This document shows, in pieces, positions 32,229 to 40,272 of a stretch of DNA of 64,000 bases. Where the stretch lies: the NCBI GenBank assembly GCA_014650475.1, contig BMVA01000010.1:62001-126000 (forward strand), written 5' to 3'. The notes below the pieces were generated by a model. The model saw only the letters and a list, made by a program, of their open reading frames with translations, did not search any database and was not told the DNA's origin. Made by a program: the position numbers and the translations under genes. Numbering within the stretch: the first letter of the stretch is position 1; the number at the start of each line of letters is the position of its first letter. The DNA is from Streptomyces albogriseolus (GTDB lineage Bacteria; Actinomycetota; Actinomycetes; Streptomycetales; Streptomycetaceae).

Positions 32229-34637
32229 TCAGACGGGGAATCTGCGGTCCACCCAGCGCCAGAGGAACTCCAGGACCGCCGCCGTGACCGCCGCGATGCC
32301 GACCGCGAGCCAGGGCATCGTCATGCCGACCAGGCGCAGGGCGAAGAAGTCCTGGAGCCAGGGGACCGCCAGGACCAGCAGGAATGCGCCGGCCATCGCC
32401 GCGACCAGGGCGATGCGCCACCAGGTGTAGGGCCGGGCGATGATCGCCAGGACCCAGAGGGAGATCAGGAACAGCGTCAGCGTCGCCGCGCTCGTCTCCG
32501 CGCCCAGCGCGCCGGTGCCGCTGTAGTGGCTGCGGGCCAGGAGATACGTGGCGAAGGTGGCCAGCGCCGCCAGCACCCCGCCCGGGATCGCGTACCGCAT
32601 GACCCGCTTCACGAAGTTCGGCTTCGCCCGTTCCTTGTTGGGGGCGAGGGCGAGGAAGAAGGCGGGGACGCCGATGGTCAGCGTGGACAGCAGGGTCAGA
32701 TGGCGCGGCAGGAACGGGTACTCCACCTGCGTCGCCACCACCAGCACCGCCAGCAGCACCGAGTACACCGTCTTCACCAGGAACAGCGTGGCGACCCGCG
32801 TGATGTTGCCGATCACCCGCCGGCCCTCGGCCACCACCGACGGCAGCGTGGCGAAGCTGTTGTTCAGCAGCACGATCTGCGCGACCGCCCGGGTGGCCTC
32901 CGAGCCGGAGCCCATCGCCACGCCGATGTCCGCGTCCTTCAGCGCCAGCACGTCGTTCACGCCGTCGCCGGTCATCGCGACCGTGTGGCCCTTCGACTGG
33001 AGCGCGCCCACCATGGTCCGCTTCTGCTGGGGCGTGACCCGCCCGAAGACCGTGCCCGCCTCCAGCTCGTCGGCCATGGCATGCGGCTCGGCGGGCAGCC
33101 GGCGCGCGTCCACCGTCGTGCCGGACAGACCGAGCTTGCCGGCGACCGCCCCGACCGACACCGCGTTGTCGCCGGAGATCACCTTCGCGCGGACCTCCTG
33201 CTCCTCGAAGTAGCGCAGGGTGTCGGCGGCGTCGGGCCGCAGCCGCTGCTCCAGCACCACCAGCGCCACCGCCCGTACGCCGTCCACGGCGGCCGGGCCG
33301 GCCAGGTCGTCGGCGGTCACGCCGTCGCGGGCGCGGGCGAGCAGCAGCACCCGCAGACCCTCGTGGTTCATCCGCTCGGTCTCGGCCAGCGCCGGGTCGT
33401 CGTGCGCGAGGAGCACGTCCGGGGCGCCCAGCAGCCAGGTGACCGGCCGCCCGTCGCCCTCGTCGAGGGTCGCGCCGCTGTACTTGCGGGCCGAGGAGAA
33501 GGGCAGCGTGTCGGTGAGCCGCCAGTCGGTGGCGTCCGGGTACGCCTCGATGATCGCCCGCAACGACGCGTTAGGCCGCGGGTCCGCCGAGCCCAGCTCG
33601 CCCAGCACCTTCCGTACGTACGGCTCGTCGGCGTCGCCCAGCACCCGCAGCTCGGTGACGTCCATGCCGCCCTCGGTGAGCGTGCCGGTCTTGTCCAGGC
33701 ACACCGTGTCCACACGGGCCAGGCCCTCGATCGCGGGCAGCTCCTGCACCAGGCACTGCTTGCGGCCCAGCCGGATCACCCCGATCGCGAAGGCGACGGA
33801 GGTGAGCAGCACCAGCCCCTCGGGCACCATCGGCACGATCCCGCCGACCGTGCGGGCGACGGAGTTCTTCAGCTCGTTGTCCTTGACCACGAGCTGGCTG
33901 ATGACCAGGCCGATCGCGGTCGGCACCATCATCCACGTGACGTACTTGAGGATGGTGGAGATGCCGCTGCGCAGCTCGGAGTGGACCAGGGTGAAGCGGG
34001 ACGCCTCCTCGGCGAGCTGCGCCGCGTAGGCCTCGCGGCCCACCCGGGTCGCCTGGAAGGAGCCGCCGCCCGCGACGACGAAGCTGCCGGACATGACCTG
34101 GTCGCCGGGCTGCTTCACCACCGGGTCGGCCTCACCGGTGAGCAGCGACTCGTCGATCTCCAGGCCGTCCGCCTCGACGACCGCCCCGTCGACGACGACC
34201 TTGTCCCCCGGCCCGATCTCGATGAGGTCGTCCAGCACGATCTCGGAGGTGCCGATCTCGGCGGCCACCCCGTCGCGGCGCACCGTCGGCCGCACCTCGC
34301 CGATCAGCGCGAGGGAGTCCAGCGTCTTCTTCGCCCGCCACTCCTGGATGATCCCGATGCCGGTGTTGGCGAGGATCACATAGCCGAACAGGCTGTCCTG
34401 GACCGGCGCGACGATCAGCATGATCACCCAGAGCACGCCGATGATCGCGTTGAACCGGGTGAAGACGTTCGCGCGGACGATCTCCGCGACCGACCGGCTG
34501 CTGCGCGCGGGTACGTCGTTGACCTGTCCGCGCGCCACCCGCTCGGCCACTTCCGCCGCGGTCAGACCGGTCACCGGCGACGTGGCCGTGGCGGGCCGGA
34601 CGGCATCGGTCCGGTCGCCCGCGTCGAGATGCGTCAT
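32229..34637 (-). CDS. P-type cation ATPase, CtpE-like
   Basis: An 802-aa P-type ATPase. The actuator motif appears as LTGEAD (166-171), the transport-site helix 4 contains VPMVPEGLVLL (268-278), the phosphorylated Asp315 lies in DKTGTLTEG, and the hinge TGDGVNDVLALKDADIGVAMG follows. Ten helices are expected; no N-terminal metal-binding domain is present. The PEGL helix and overall layout match the CtpE group, whose mycobacterial member takes up Ca2+. Calcium specificity is by analogy only. Confidence 0.88.
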   Translation of the reverse strand: MTHLDAGDRTDAVRPATATSPVTGLTAAEVAERVARGQVNDVPARSSRSVAEIVRANVFTRFNAIIGVLWVIMLIVAPVQDSLFGYVILANTGIGIIQEWRAKKTLDSLALIGEVRPTVRRDGVAAEIGTSEIVLDDLIEIGPGDKVVVDGAVVEADGLEIDESLLTGEADPVVKQPGDQVMSGSFVVAGGGSFQATRVGREAYAAQLAEEASRFTLVHSELRSGISTILKYVTWMMVPTAIGLVISQLVVKDNELKNSVARTVGGIVPMVPEGLVLLTSVAFAIGVIRLGRKQCLVQELPAIEGLARVDTVCLDKTGTLTEGGMDVTELRVLGDADEPYVRKVLGELGSADPRPNASLRAIIEAYPDATDWRLTDTLPFSSARKYSGATLDEGDGRPVTWLLGAPDVLLAHDDPALAETERMNHEGLRVLLLARARDGVTADDLAGPAAVDGVRAVALVVLEQRLRPDAADTLRYFEEQEVRAKVISGDNAVSVGAVAGKLGLSGTTVDARRLPAEPHAMADELEAGTVFGRVTPQQKRTMVGALQSKGHTVAMTGDGVNDVLALKDADIGVAMGSGSEATRAVAQIVLLNNSFATLPSVVAEGRRVIGNITRVATLFLVKTVYSVLLAVLVVATQVEYPFLPRHLTLLSTLTIGVPAFFLALAPNKERAKPNFVKRVMRYAIPGGVLAALATFATYLLARSHYSGTGALGAETSAATLTLFLISLWVLAIIARPYTWWRIALVAAMAGAFLLVLAVPWLQDFFALRLVGMTMPWLAVGIAAVTAAVLEFLWRWVDRRFPV

Positions 34638-34779
34638 GCATTCGACAGTACGTGCGGATCCTGCGCCGCACCCACCGGAGCGGGGAAGATCCGACCAGGG
34701 AAGGACGGCCGTCGTACCGGGGTCCTACCGCGGGCGGAGTCCCGTCAACTCTCCACTCAAGGAGTCGGGTTGGCGTGAT

Positions 34780-35073
34780 TCAGTCGGTGTGCGCCGTCGA
34801 GGCGCGGCCCGCCTCCGCGTCGGCCTCCTCGGCCCGCGCCCGCTTGATCGAGGCGTCGCGCCTGCGGACGTACCAGATGCCGATGAGGCCGAGGCCGCCG
34901 CCGGCCAGGCAGGTCCACACCCACCAGGTGTGCCCGTGCTCGTCGAACCAGCCGTAGAACGGCAGCTGCACCAGGAAGAGGACGAACCAGACGATCGTGC
35001 CGCCGGTGATGGTGGCGACCACGGGGCCCTCCAGGGGCTCCGGCGCCTCGTGCTTGGGGGTCCACTTCGCCAT
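34780..35073 (-). CDS. DUF2530-family small membrane protein
   Basis: 97 residues with two hydrophobic helices (about 22-42 and 52-72) separated by a short loop, and a charged C-terminal tail (RRRDASIKRARAEEADAEA). The pattern PEPLEGPVVATITGGTIVWFV...WWVWTCLAGGGLGLIGIWYVRRR is that of DUF2530, found beside NCS2-type permease and MarR genes in streptomycetes. Function unknown. Divergent from the purine permease gene. Confidence 0.85.
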   Translation of the reverse strand: MAKWTPKHEAPEPLEGPVVATITGGTIVWFVLFLVQLPFYGWFDEHGHTWWVWTCLAGGGLGLIGIWYVRRRDASIKRARAEEADAEAGRASTAHTD

Positions 35074-35294
35074 GCGGACAGCTTACGAGGAGCGCCGAGG
35101 GCGCGGCGCCCCGCACCGGACGGCCCCGGCGATGGAGCGGGGATCACACCGGCCGCGAGCGGTCTACGCGCGGAGATGGTGTCGACGACGTTATATGTTC
35201 ATACTGAATCCGTTTGCTCCTGGCCACTTTTATTCGTAGAAAACACCAAAGGCTCGGCTCCGGGGGGAGCCCGCCGGTGATGAGGTCCCTGCAC
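35074..35294. promoter_or_regulatory. Divergent promoter region between DUF2530 and the purine permease
   Basis: 221 bases, AT-rich from 35180 to 35250 (GTTATATGTTCATACTGAAT and CCACTTTTATTCGTAGAAAA), the most AT-rich stretch of this part of the window. A GC dyad GGCTCCGGGGGGAGCC follows at 35260-35275. It should hold the permease promoter. The conserved bases of the purine riboswitch are not present. Confidence 0.5.
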
Positions 35295-36746
35295 ATGTCC
35301 ACGTCGGCCCCCGCCAAGGCGCCCACCCCCGAGCAGCCGGGGTCCGGTGCCGCGTCCGGCGCCCTCGACCGCTACTTCCGGATCACCGAGCGCGGCAGCA
35401 CCCTGCCCCGCGAGATCCGGGGCGGTTTCGCCACCTTCTTCGCGATGGCCTACATCATCGTGCTGAACCCGATCATCCTGGGCAGCGCGAAGGACATGTA
35501 CGGCAACCAGCTGGACAACGGCCAGCTGGTCACCGCGACCGCCCTGACCGCCGCGTTCACCACGCTGCTCATGGGCGTCATCGGCAACGTCCCGATCGCC
35601 CTGGCCGCCGGCCTCGGCGTGAACTCGGTGGTCGCCCTCCAGCTCGCGCCCCGCATGTCCTGGCCGGACGCCATGGGCATGGTGGTGCTGGCCGGTTTCG
35701 TGGTGATGCTCCTGGTCGCCACCGGCCTGCGCGAACGCGTGATGAACGCCGTGCCCTACAGCCTGCGCAAGGCCATCGCCATCGGCATCGGCCTGTTCAT
35801 CATGCTGATCGGCCTGGTCGACTCCGGCTTCGTCTCCCGCATCCCGGACGCCGCCCAGACCACCGTCCCGCTCCAGCTCGGCGCCGACGGCCACCTCAAC
35901 GGCTGGCCGGTGCTGGTCTTCGTGCTCGGCGCGCTGCTCACGCTGGCGCTGATCGTGCGCAAGGTGCCCGGCGCGATCCTCATCTCGATCGTCGTGATGA
36001 CCGTCGTCGCCGTCCTGATCAACGCCGTCGCCGACGTGCCCTCCTGGGGTCTGACCTCGCCCGAGTGGCCCGGCAACCCGGTCGCCACCCCCGACTTCGG
36101 CCTGATCGGCCAGGTCAGCCTGTTCGGCGGATTCTCCGAAGTCGGCGTGCTGACCGGTGTGCTGTTCGTCTTCACCGTGCTGCTGTCGTGCTTCTTCGAC
36201 GCGATGGGCACGATCATGGGCGTCTCCGACGAGGCCAAGCTCACCGACGGCGAGGGCCAGATGCCTGGCATCAACAAGGTGCTGTTCATCGACGGCGTCG
36301 CGGTCGCCGCGGGCGGGGCCAGCTCCGCCTCCGCCACCACCGCGTTCGTGGAGTCCACCGCCGGTGTCGGCGAGGGCGCGCGCACCGGCTTCGCCAACGT
36401 CGTCACCGGCGGCCTGTTCGCCGCGGCGCTGTTCCTCACGCCGGTCGCCACCATGGTCCCGTCCCAGGCGGCCACCCCGGCGCTGCTCGCGGTGGGCTTC
36501 CTGATCCTGGCCAACGGGATCAAGGAGATCGACTGGGCGGACCACACCATCGCCATCCCCGCCTTCGTGACGATGGTGATGATGCCCTTCACCTACTCGA
36601 TCACCAACGGCATCGGGATGGGCTTCCTCACCTTCGTGGCGCTGCGTCTCGCGGCGGGCCGCGGCCGGGAGGTCCCGACGGCGATGTACGTGGTGGCGGC
36701 GGTCTTCGGCTTCTACTACCTGATGCCGGCGCTGGGTCTGACCTGA
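35295..36746 (+). CDS. NCS2-family purine permease (AzgA-like)
   Basis: A 483-aa membrane protein with about 12-14 helices. AzgA-branch motifs are clear: GGFATFFAMAYIIVLNP near the start, AAGLGVNSVVAL, CFFDAMGTIMGVSDEAKL and GGASSASATTAFVESTAGVGEGARTG (the substrate-site segment, here in two pieces). It should import adenine, guanine or hypoxanthine with protons. ATG 35295 with GAGG upstream was chosen; an in-frame ATG at 35280 is possible. Shares a 34-base terminator hairpin with the convergent ribbon-helix-helix gene. Confidence 0.92.
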   Translation: MSTSAPAKAPTPEQPGSGAASGALDRYFRITERGSTLPREIRGGFATFFAMAYIIVLNPIILGSAKDMYGNQLDNGQLVTATALTAAFTTLLMGVIGNVPIALAAGLGVNSVVALQLAPRMSWPDAMGMVVLAGFVVMLLVATGLRERVMNAVPYSLRKAIAIGIGLFIMLIGLVDSGFVSRIPDAAQTTVPLQLGADGHLNGWPVLVFVLGALLTLALIVRKVPGAILISIVVMTVVAVLINAVADVPSWGLTSPEWPGNPVATPDFGLIGQVSLFGGFSEVGVLTGVLFVFTVLLSCFFDAMGTIMGVSDEAKLTDGEGQMPGINKVLFIDGVAVAAGGASSASATTAFVESTAGVGEGARTGFANVVTGGLFAAALFLTPVATMVPSQAATPALLAVGFLILANGIKEIDWADHTIAIPAFVTMVMMPFTYSITNGIGMGFLTFVALRLAAGRGREVPTAMYVVAAVFGFYYLMPALGLT

Positions 36747-36774
36747 TCCCCGCCGACGGAGCGCGGGATCAGGT
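36741..36774. terminator. Bidirectional terminator overlapping both stop codons
   Basis: ACCTGATCCC pairs perfectly with GGGATCAGGT (10 bp). The permease stop lies in the left arm and the stop of the convergent small gene in the right arm. Confidence 0.8.
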
Positions 36775-36951
36775 CACCCCGTAGAACTTCTCCGTCTCCT
36801 CGACGGCGGTGCGGAACCGCTGGTCGAAGTCATCGCGCATGAGCGTCCGGACGACATAGTCCTGGACGCTCATGCCGCGTTTGGCGGCATGGTCGCGGAG
36901 CCGTTCGAGCAGTTCATGATCCATCCGCAGGCTGAGCACGTCGGTCCCCAT
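36769..36951 (-). CDS. Small ribbon-helix-helix-type DNA-binding protein
   Basis: 60 residues starting MGTDVLSLRMDHELLERLRDH: a short strand then two helices, as in Arc/CopG/MetJ-type antitoxins and repressors. The tail MRDDFDQRFRTAVEETEKFYGVT could bind a toxin or be a C-terminal helix. No toxin gene is adjacent, so it is an orphan. ATG 36951 is preferred; an ATG 17 codons earlier would add a disordered leader. Confidence 0.78.
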   Translation of the reverse strand: MGTDVLSLRMDHELLERLRDHAAKRGMSVQDYVVRTLMRDDFDQRFRTAVEETEKFYGVT

Positions 36952-37093
36952 GCCCACGAGAGTCGCCGCACCTCCCGGCGCGGCGCGTGGCATTTCGCGC
37001 ATCGATCACTCATATGGGTGATCTCGGCTCCCGCGGGGAGACCTCTGGGGCGGGAGTGGCGCGACTCACGGGCGGGCGCCGCGTACCGAGTGG

Positions 37094-37125
37094 TCTTTAG
37101 CGAGAGTAATGAGTTACGCTAAAGA
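37094..37125. promoter_or_regulatory. MarR-type operator overlapping the promoter
   Basis: TCTTTAGCG and CGCTAAAGA are perfect 9-base arms around a 14-base spacer, ending two bases before the MarR start codon. The AT content and position make it the likely self-operator of the marR-MFS operon; the transcript may be nearly leaderless. Confidence 0.7.
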
Positions 37126-37127
37126 AC

Positions 37128-37565
37128 ATGCCAGACCTCAGCCATGGCGACGACGCCGCCGCCGTGAACGCCCTTCGCTCCGCCGTGATGCGGCTGTCCC
37201 GTCGGCTCAAGCACCAGCGGGTCGACGAGTCGCTCAGCCCCACCGAGATGTCGGTGCTCGGCACCCTGGCCCGCTGCGGCAGTGCCACCCCGGGCGAGCT
37301 CGCCCGCAAGGAACACGTCCAGCCGCCGTCGATGACCCGCATCGTGGCGCTGCTGGAGGCCAAGGGCCTGGTCAGGCTCGAGCCGCACCCCGACGACCGG
37401 CGCCAGAAGGTCGTCACGCAGACCGAGCGGGCCGAGGCGATGCTCGAGGAGAGCCGGCGCAAGCGCAACGCGTTCCTCGCCACGCTGGTCGAGGAGCTCG
37501 ACGAGGACGAGTGGGCGACCCTGCGCGCCGCCGCCCCCGTGCTGGAGAAGCTGGCGCACATCTGA
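37128..37565 (+). CDS. MarR-family transcriptional regulator
   Basis: 145 residues with the winged helix-turn-helix of MarR proteins: LSPTEMSVLGTLARCGSATPGELARKEHVQPPSMTRIVALLEAKGLV, the wing PHPDDRRQKVV, and dimerisation helices at both ends. A perfect dyad lies immediately upstream. It is followed by an MFS exporter gene 31 bases away. By analogy it represses the exporter until a drug or aromatic ligand is bound. Confidence 0.94.
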   Translation: MPDLSHGDDAAAVNALRSAVMRLSRRLKHQRVDESLSPTEMSVLGTLARCGSATPGELARKEHVQPPSMTRIVALLEAKGLVRLEPHPDDRRQKVVTQTERAEAMLEESRRKRNAFLATLVEELDEDEWATLRAAAPVLEKLAHI

Positions 37566-37596
37566 ACCACCCCCGGCAGCCACAGGAGGCGAACCT

Positions 37597-38961
37597 TTGA
37601 GTACGGGATCCGGAGCAGCTTCCGCCCCCGCACCTGACCCCTACGACACCAAGACCGCCCTCGACGCCCCCGCCCGCAAGAACTCCATGTTCTCCTCGCT
37701 GAGGATCAGGAACTACCGCCTGTTCTTCCTCGGCCAGGTCGTCTCCAACATCGGCACCTGGATGCAGCGCATCGCCCAGGACTGGCTGGTGCTCAGCCTC
37801 ACCGGCTCCTCGGCCGCCGTCGGCATCACCACGGCGCTGCAGTTCCTGCCGATGCTGCTGTTCGGCCTCTACGGAGGAGTCCTCGTCGACCGGCTGCGCA
37901 AGCGGCCCACCCTGATGGTCACCCAGTCCGCGATGGCCCTCACGTCGATCGCGCTCGCCGTCCTCACCCTGACCGGCCTCGTCCAGGTCTGGCACATCTA
38001 CGTCGCCGCCCTCGCCCTCGGCCTCGCGACCGTCGTCGACAACCCCGCCCGCCAGTCCTTCGTGTCCGAGCTGGTCGGCCCCGGACAGCTGCAGAACGCG
38101 GTCAGCCTGAACTCCGCGAACTTCCAGTCCGCCCGGCTGGTCGGCCCCGCCGTCGCGGGTCTGCTGATCACCGGCGTCGGCACCGGATGGGCGTTCCTGC
38201 TGAACGGCCTGTCCTTCGTCGCGCCGCTGACCGGCCTGATGCTGATGCGCACCCGCGAGCTGCACTCCGTGGAGCGCGCCCCGCGCGGCAAGGGACAGCT
38301 CCGCGAGGGCCTGCGCTACGTGGCCGGACGGCCCGACCTGCTCTGGCCCATCGTGCTGGTCGGCTTCATGGGCACGTTCGCCTTCAACTTCCCGGTCTAC
38401 CTGTCGGCCTTCGCCGACGACGTGTTCCACGGGGACGCGGGCGTCTACAGCCTGTTCAACACGCTGATGGCGGTCGGCTCCGTCTCCGGCGCCCTGCTCG
38501 CCGCCCGGCGCGGCACCGCCCGGCTGCGGCTGCTGATCACGGCGGCGGTGGCCTTCGGCGCGCTGGAGATCCTCGCCGCCGCGTCACCCGAGCTGTGGAT
38601 GTTCGCCCTGATCATGGTGCCGCTGGGCCTGGTGTCGATGACGGTCAACGTCACCACCAACACCAGCCTGCAGATGTCCACCGACCCGTCGGTGCGGGGC
38701 CGCGTCATGGCCCTCTACATGATGGTGTTCCTCGGCGGCGCCCCCGTCGGCGCGCCCATCGTCGGCTGGGTCACCGACACCTACGGCGCCCGCGTCGGCT
38801 TCGCGGCCGGCGGAGCGATCGCGATGACCGCGGCGGCCGTCATCGGCCTGATCCTGGCCCGCGCCGGCGGCCTGCGCCTCGCGGTCGGCTGGCACCGCGG
38901 CCACCCGGTCGTCCGCTTCGTCCCCCGCGACCACCCGAAGGCCCTGGCCCCGGCGGCGTGA
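37597..38961 (+). CDS. MFS transporter (EntS/DHA3-like exporter)
   Basis: 454 residues, twelve helices, with MFS motif A at loop 2-3 (GGVLVDRLRKRPTL) and an MFS_3 opening LRIRNYRLFFLGQVVSNIGTWMQRIAQDWLVL. Likely a drug or siderophore exporter. The start is a rare TTG at 37597, supported by a perfect AGGAGG seven bases upstream; no ATG lies near. In operon with the MarR regulator. A GC hairpin overlaps the stop. Confidence 0.92.
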   Translation: MSTGSGAASAPAPDPYDTKTALDAPARKNSMFSSLRIRNYRLFFLGQVVSNIGTWMQRIAQDWLVLSLTGSSAAVGITTALQFLPMLLFGLYGGVLVDRLRKRPTLMVTQSAMALTSIALAVLTLTGLVQVWHIYVAALALGLATVVDNPARQSFVSELVGPGQLQNAVSLNSANFQSARLVGPAVAGLLITGVGTGWAFLLNGLSFVAPLTGLMLMRTRELHSVERAPRGKGQLREGLRYVAGRPDLLWPIVLVGFMGTFAFNFPVYLSAFADDVFHGDAGVYSLFNTLMAVGSVSGALLAARRGTARLRLLITAAVAFGALEILAAASPELWMFALIMVPLGLVSMTVNVTTNTSLQMSTDPSVRGRVMALYMMVFLGGAPVGAPIVGWVTDTYGARVGFAAGGAIAMTAAAVIGLILARAGGLRLAVGWHRGHPVVRFVPRDHPKALAPAA

Positions 38962-38968
38962 GCCGCCG
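38951..38968 (+). terminator. Hairpin at the MFS gene stop
   Basis: CGGCGGC-gtga-GCCGCCG, a 7-bp stem that includes the stop codon; it may terminate the marR-MFS transcript. Confidence 0.5.
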
Positions 38969-38986
38969 GGCGGGGCCGGCCGCTCG

Positions 38987-39346
38987 TCAGTCCCTCGGGA
39001 ACTCGTCGGTCCTGAGCACCAGTCCGACGGACGTCCCGGTCAGGTCGATCTCCTCGCCGAAAGGGAAGCCGACGACCGCGTGGTAGACGCCGTCCTTGGG
39101 GAGCGTGTGCAGGTGCCACTCGGCGGTGTACGGGTCGACGATCAGGTACGCCGGCACACCTGCGGCGGCGTAGGTGTCCTTCTTCGGCCCGTAGTCGTTG
39201 GCGGCGGTGTCCCTGGAGATGACCCCGGTGACGAACTCGACGTCCCGGTACTGCCAGTGGCCCCTGGCGTCCTTCACCGAGCGCTCGGCGAACGCCGCGA
39301 CGTCACAGGCGAAGCCGTTCAGCCGTCCGGGAAAAACGATACGCAC
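38987..39346 (-). pseudogene. N-terminally deleted Uma2-family gene remnant
   Basis: Codes about 119 residues matching only the C-terminal two thirds of a Uma2 (restriction-endonuclease-like) protein: FPGRLNGFACDVAAF, HWQYRDVEFVTGVIS, TAANDYGPKKDTYAAAGVPAYLIVDPY. The intact paralogue at 41315-41902 shows that about 75 N-terminal residues are missing. Reading upstream, the frame goes straight into sequence that resembles the promoter region of the intact paralogue. The leading GTG at 39346 could start a short product, but the fold would lack its first strands, so it is called a remnant. In the paralogue the catalytic Asp and Glu lie in the retained half. Confidence 0.75.
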
Positions 39347-39376
39347 GGTGACGAGGGCACGCGGGAGACTGGAGGC

Positions 39377-39949
39377 ATGAGACTCTTCGCCGCCGTGCTG
39401 CCGCCCGAGGACGTGATCAGGGCGCTGGCCGCCGAGGTGGGTGAGCTGCGGACACTGGACGGGGCCGACGGGATGCGGTGGACCGAGCGGGCCGGGTGGC
39501 ACTTCACGCTCGCGTTCTACGGCGAGGTGGACGAGGACACCGTGCCCGAGCTGACCGCGCGGCTGGGACGGGCCGCCGCGCGGACCGAGCCGTTCCCGCT
39601 GGCGCTCTCCGGCGGCGGCCAGTTCGGCCGGGGACGCGCGCTGTGGGCGGGGGCGTCGGGCGACCTGCGGACCATGCGGCTGCTGGCCGAGCGGTCCGAG
39701 GCGGCCGGGCGCAAGGCGGGCGTCGAGATGGACGAGCACCGCCGCTACAAGCCCCACCTGACCGTGGCGCGCAGCCGGGACGCCGTCGACGCACGGCCGT
39801 ACCTCGCGGCGCTGGAGGACTTCCGCAGCCGCACCTGGACCGTGGAGGAGCTGGTGCTGGTGCGCAGCCACCTGCCCACCTCGGGCGTTCCGGGCGAGCA
39901 GCCCCGTTACGAGGCGGTCGCCCGCCGGCCGCTCGGCGCGGCCGGTTAG
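39377..39949 (+). CDS. 2H phosphoesterase (RNA 2',3'-cyclic phosphodiesterase, ThpR-like)
   Basis: 190 residues with the two HxTx motifs that define the superfamily: HFTL at 42-45 and HLTV at 127-130. The protein opens MRLFAAVLPPEDVI like bacterial ThpR/LigT. It should hydrolyse 2',3'-cyclic nucleotide or RNA phosphates and can ligate 2'-5' RNA in vitro in the E. coli case. Start ATG 39377 with GGGAG nine bases upstream. Divergent from the Uma2 remnant by 30 bases. Confidence 0.92.
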   Translation: MRLFAAVLPPEDVIRALAAEVGELRTLDGADGMRWTERAGWHFTLAFYGEVDEDTVPELTARLGRAAARTEPFPLALSGGGQFGRGRALWAGASGDLRTMRLLAERSEAAGRKAGVEMDEHRRYKPHLTVARSRDAVDARPYLAALEDFRSRTWTVEELVLVRSHLPTSGVPGEQPRYEAVARRPLGAAG

Positions 39950-39959
39950 GCTCGACGGC

Positions 39960-40049
39960 GTGGACCCGAAGACCCGGAACCGGATCATGGCCGGTGCGCT
40001 CGTGCTGATGTTCGTCGTGGTGGCCCTGGCGGCGGCGCTCGGGAAGTAG
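39960..40049 (+). CDS. 29-residue single-helix membrane peptide
   Basis: GTG at 39960 opens 29 codons, VDPKTRNRIMAGALVLMFVV followed by a short Ala-rich end and GK. That is a charged N-terminus and one transmembrane helix, with clean third-position GC. It begins 11 bases after the 2H phosphoesterase stop, so it is probably co-transcribed. The TAG stop overlaps the first base pairs of the MITE-like element, so the element may have supplied the present stop. No function is known to me. Confidence 0.6.
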   Translation: MDPKTRNRIMAGALVLMFVVVALAAALGK

Positions 40050-40234
40050 GGCCTTTCGTTTGGATCAGGCCGGCCGTGAGGCGCGGTGCCTTCTCGGCCG
40101 ACCCGAGCGGGGTCTGGTGCGTGCAGCTGCAAGGCGGAGGAGGGCGTCAACGCGGAGCGTTGGCAACCGACGACAACGCCGCAGATGTGCGTGCCAGGCC
40201 CCGCGACGCCGGGATGATCCAAACGAAAGGCCCT
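40048..40234. mobile_element. 187-bp MITE-like element with 20-bp perfect terminal inverted repeats
   Basis: AGGGCCTTTCGTTTGGATCA at 40048-40067 is the exact reverse complement of 40215-40234. The 147 bases between carry no convincing gene. Short length, perfect termini and no transposase define a non-autonomous miniature element, probably mobilised by an IS that carries the same ends. No clear target-site duplication is visible: TA precedes the left end but TG follows the right. It lies between the 29-codon ORF and the aldo/keto reductase stop. Confidence 0.78.
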
Positions 40235-40272
40235 GGCGCCGCCGCCGGGCCGTCACGGCCTGTTGTCCGCCG

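Noticed and set aside
31404-34778. A long plus-strand frame across nhaA and the P-type ATPase
   Set aside because: Antisense to two well-supported genes; His/Gln/Arg-rich composition typical of shadow frames.
35180-35290. A purine riboswitch before the NCS2 permease
   Set aside because: The conserved loop bases of the purine aptamer are not found; the region looks like an ordinary AT-rich promoter.
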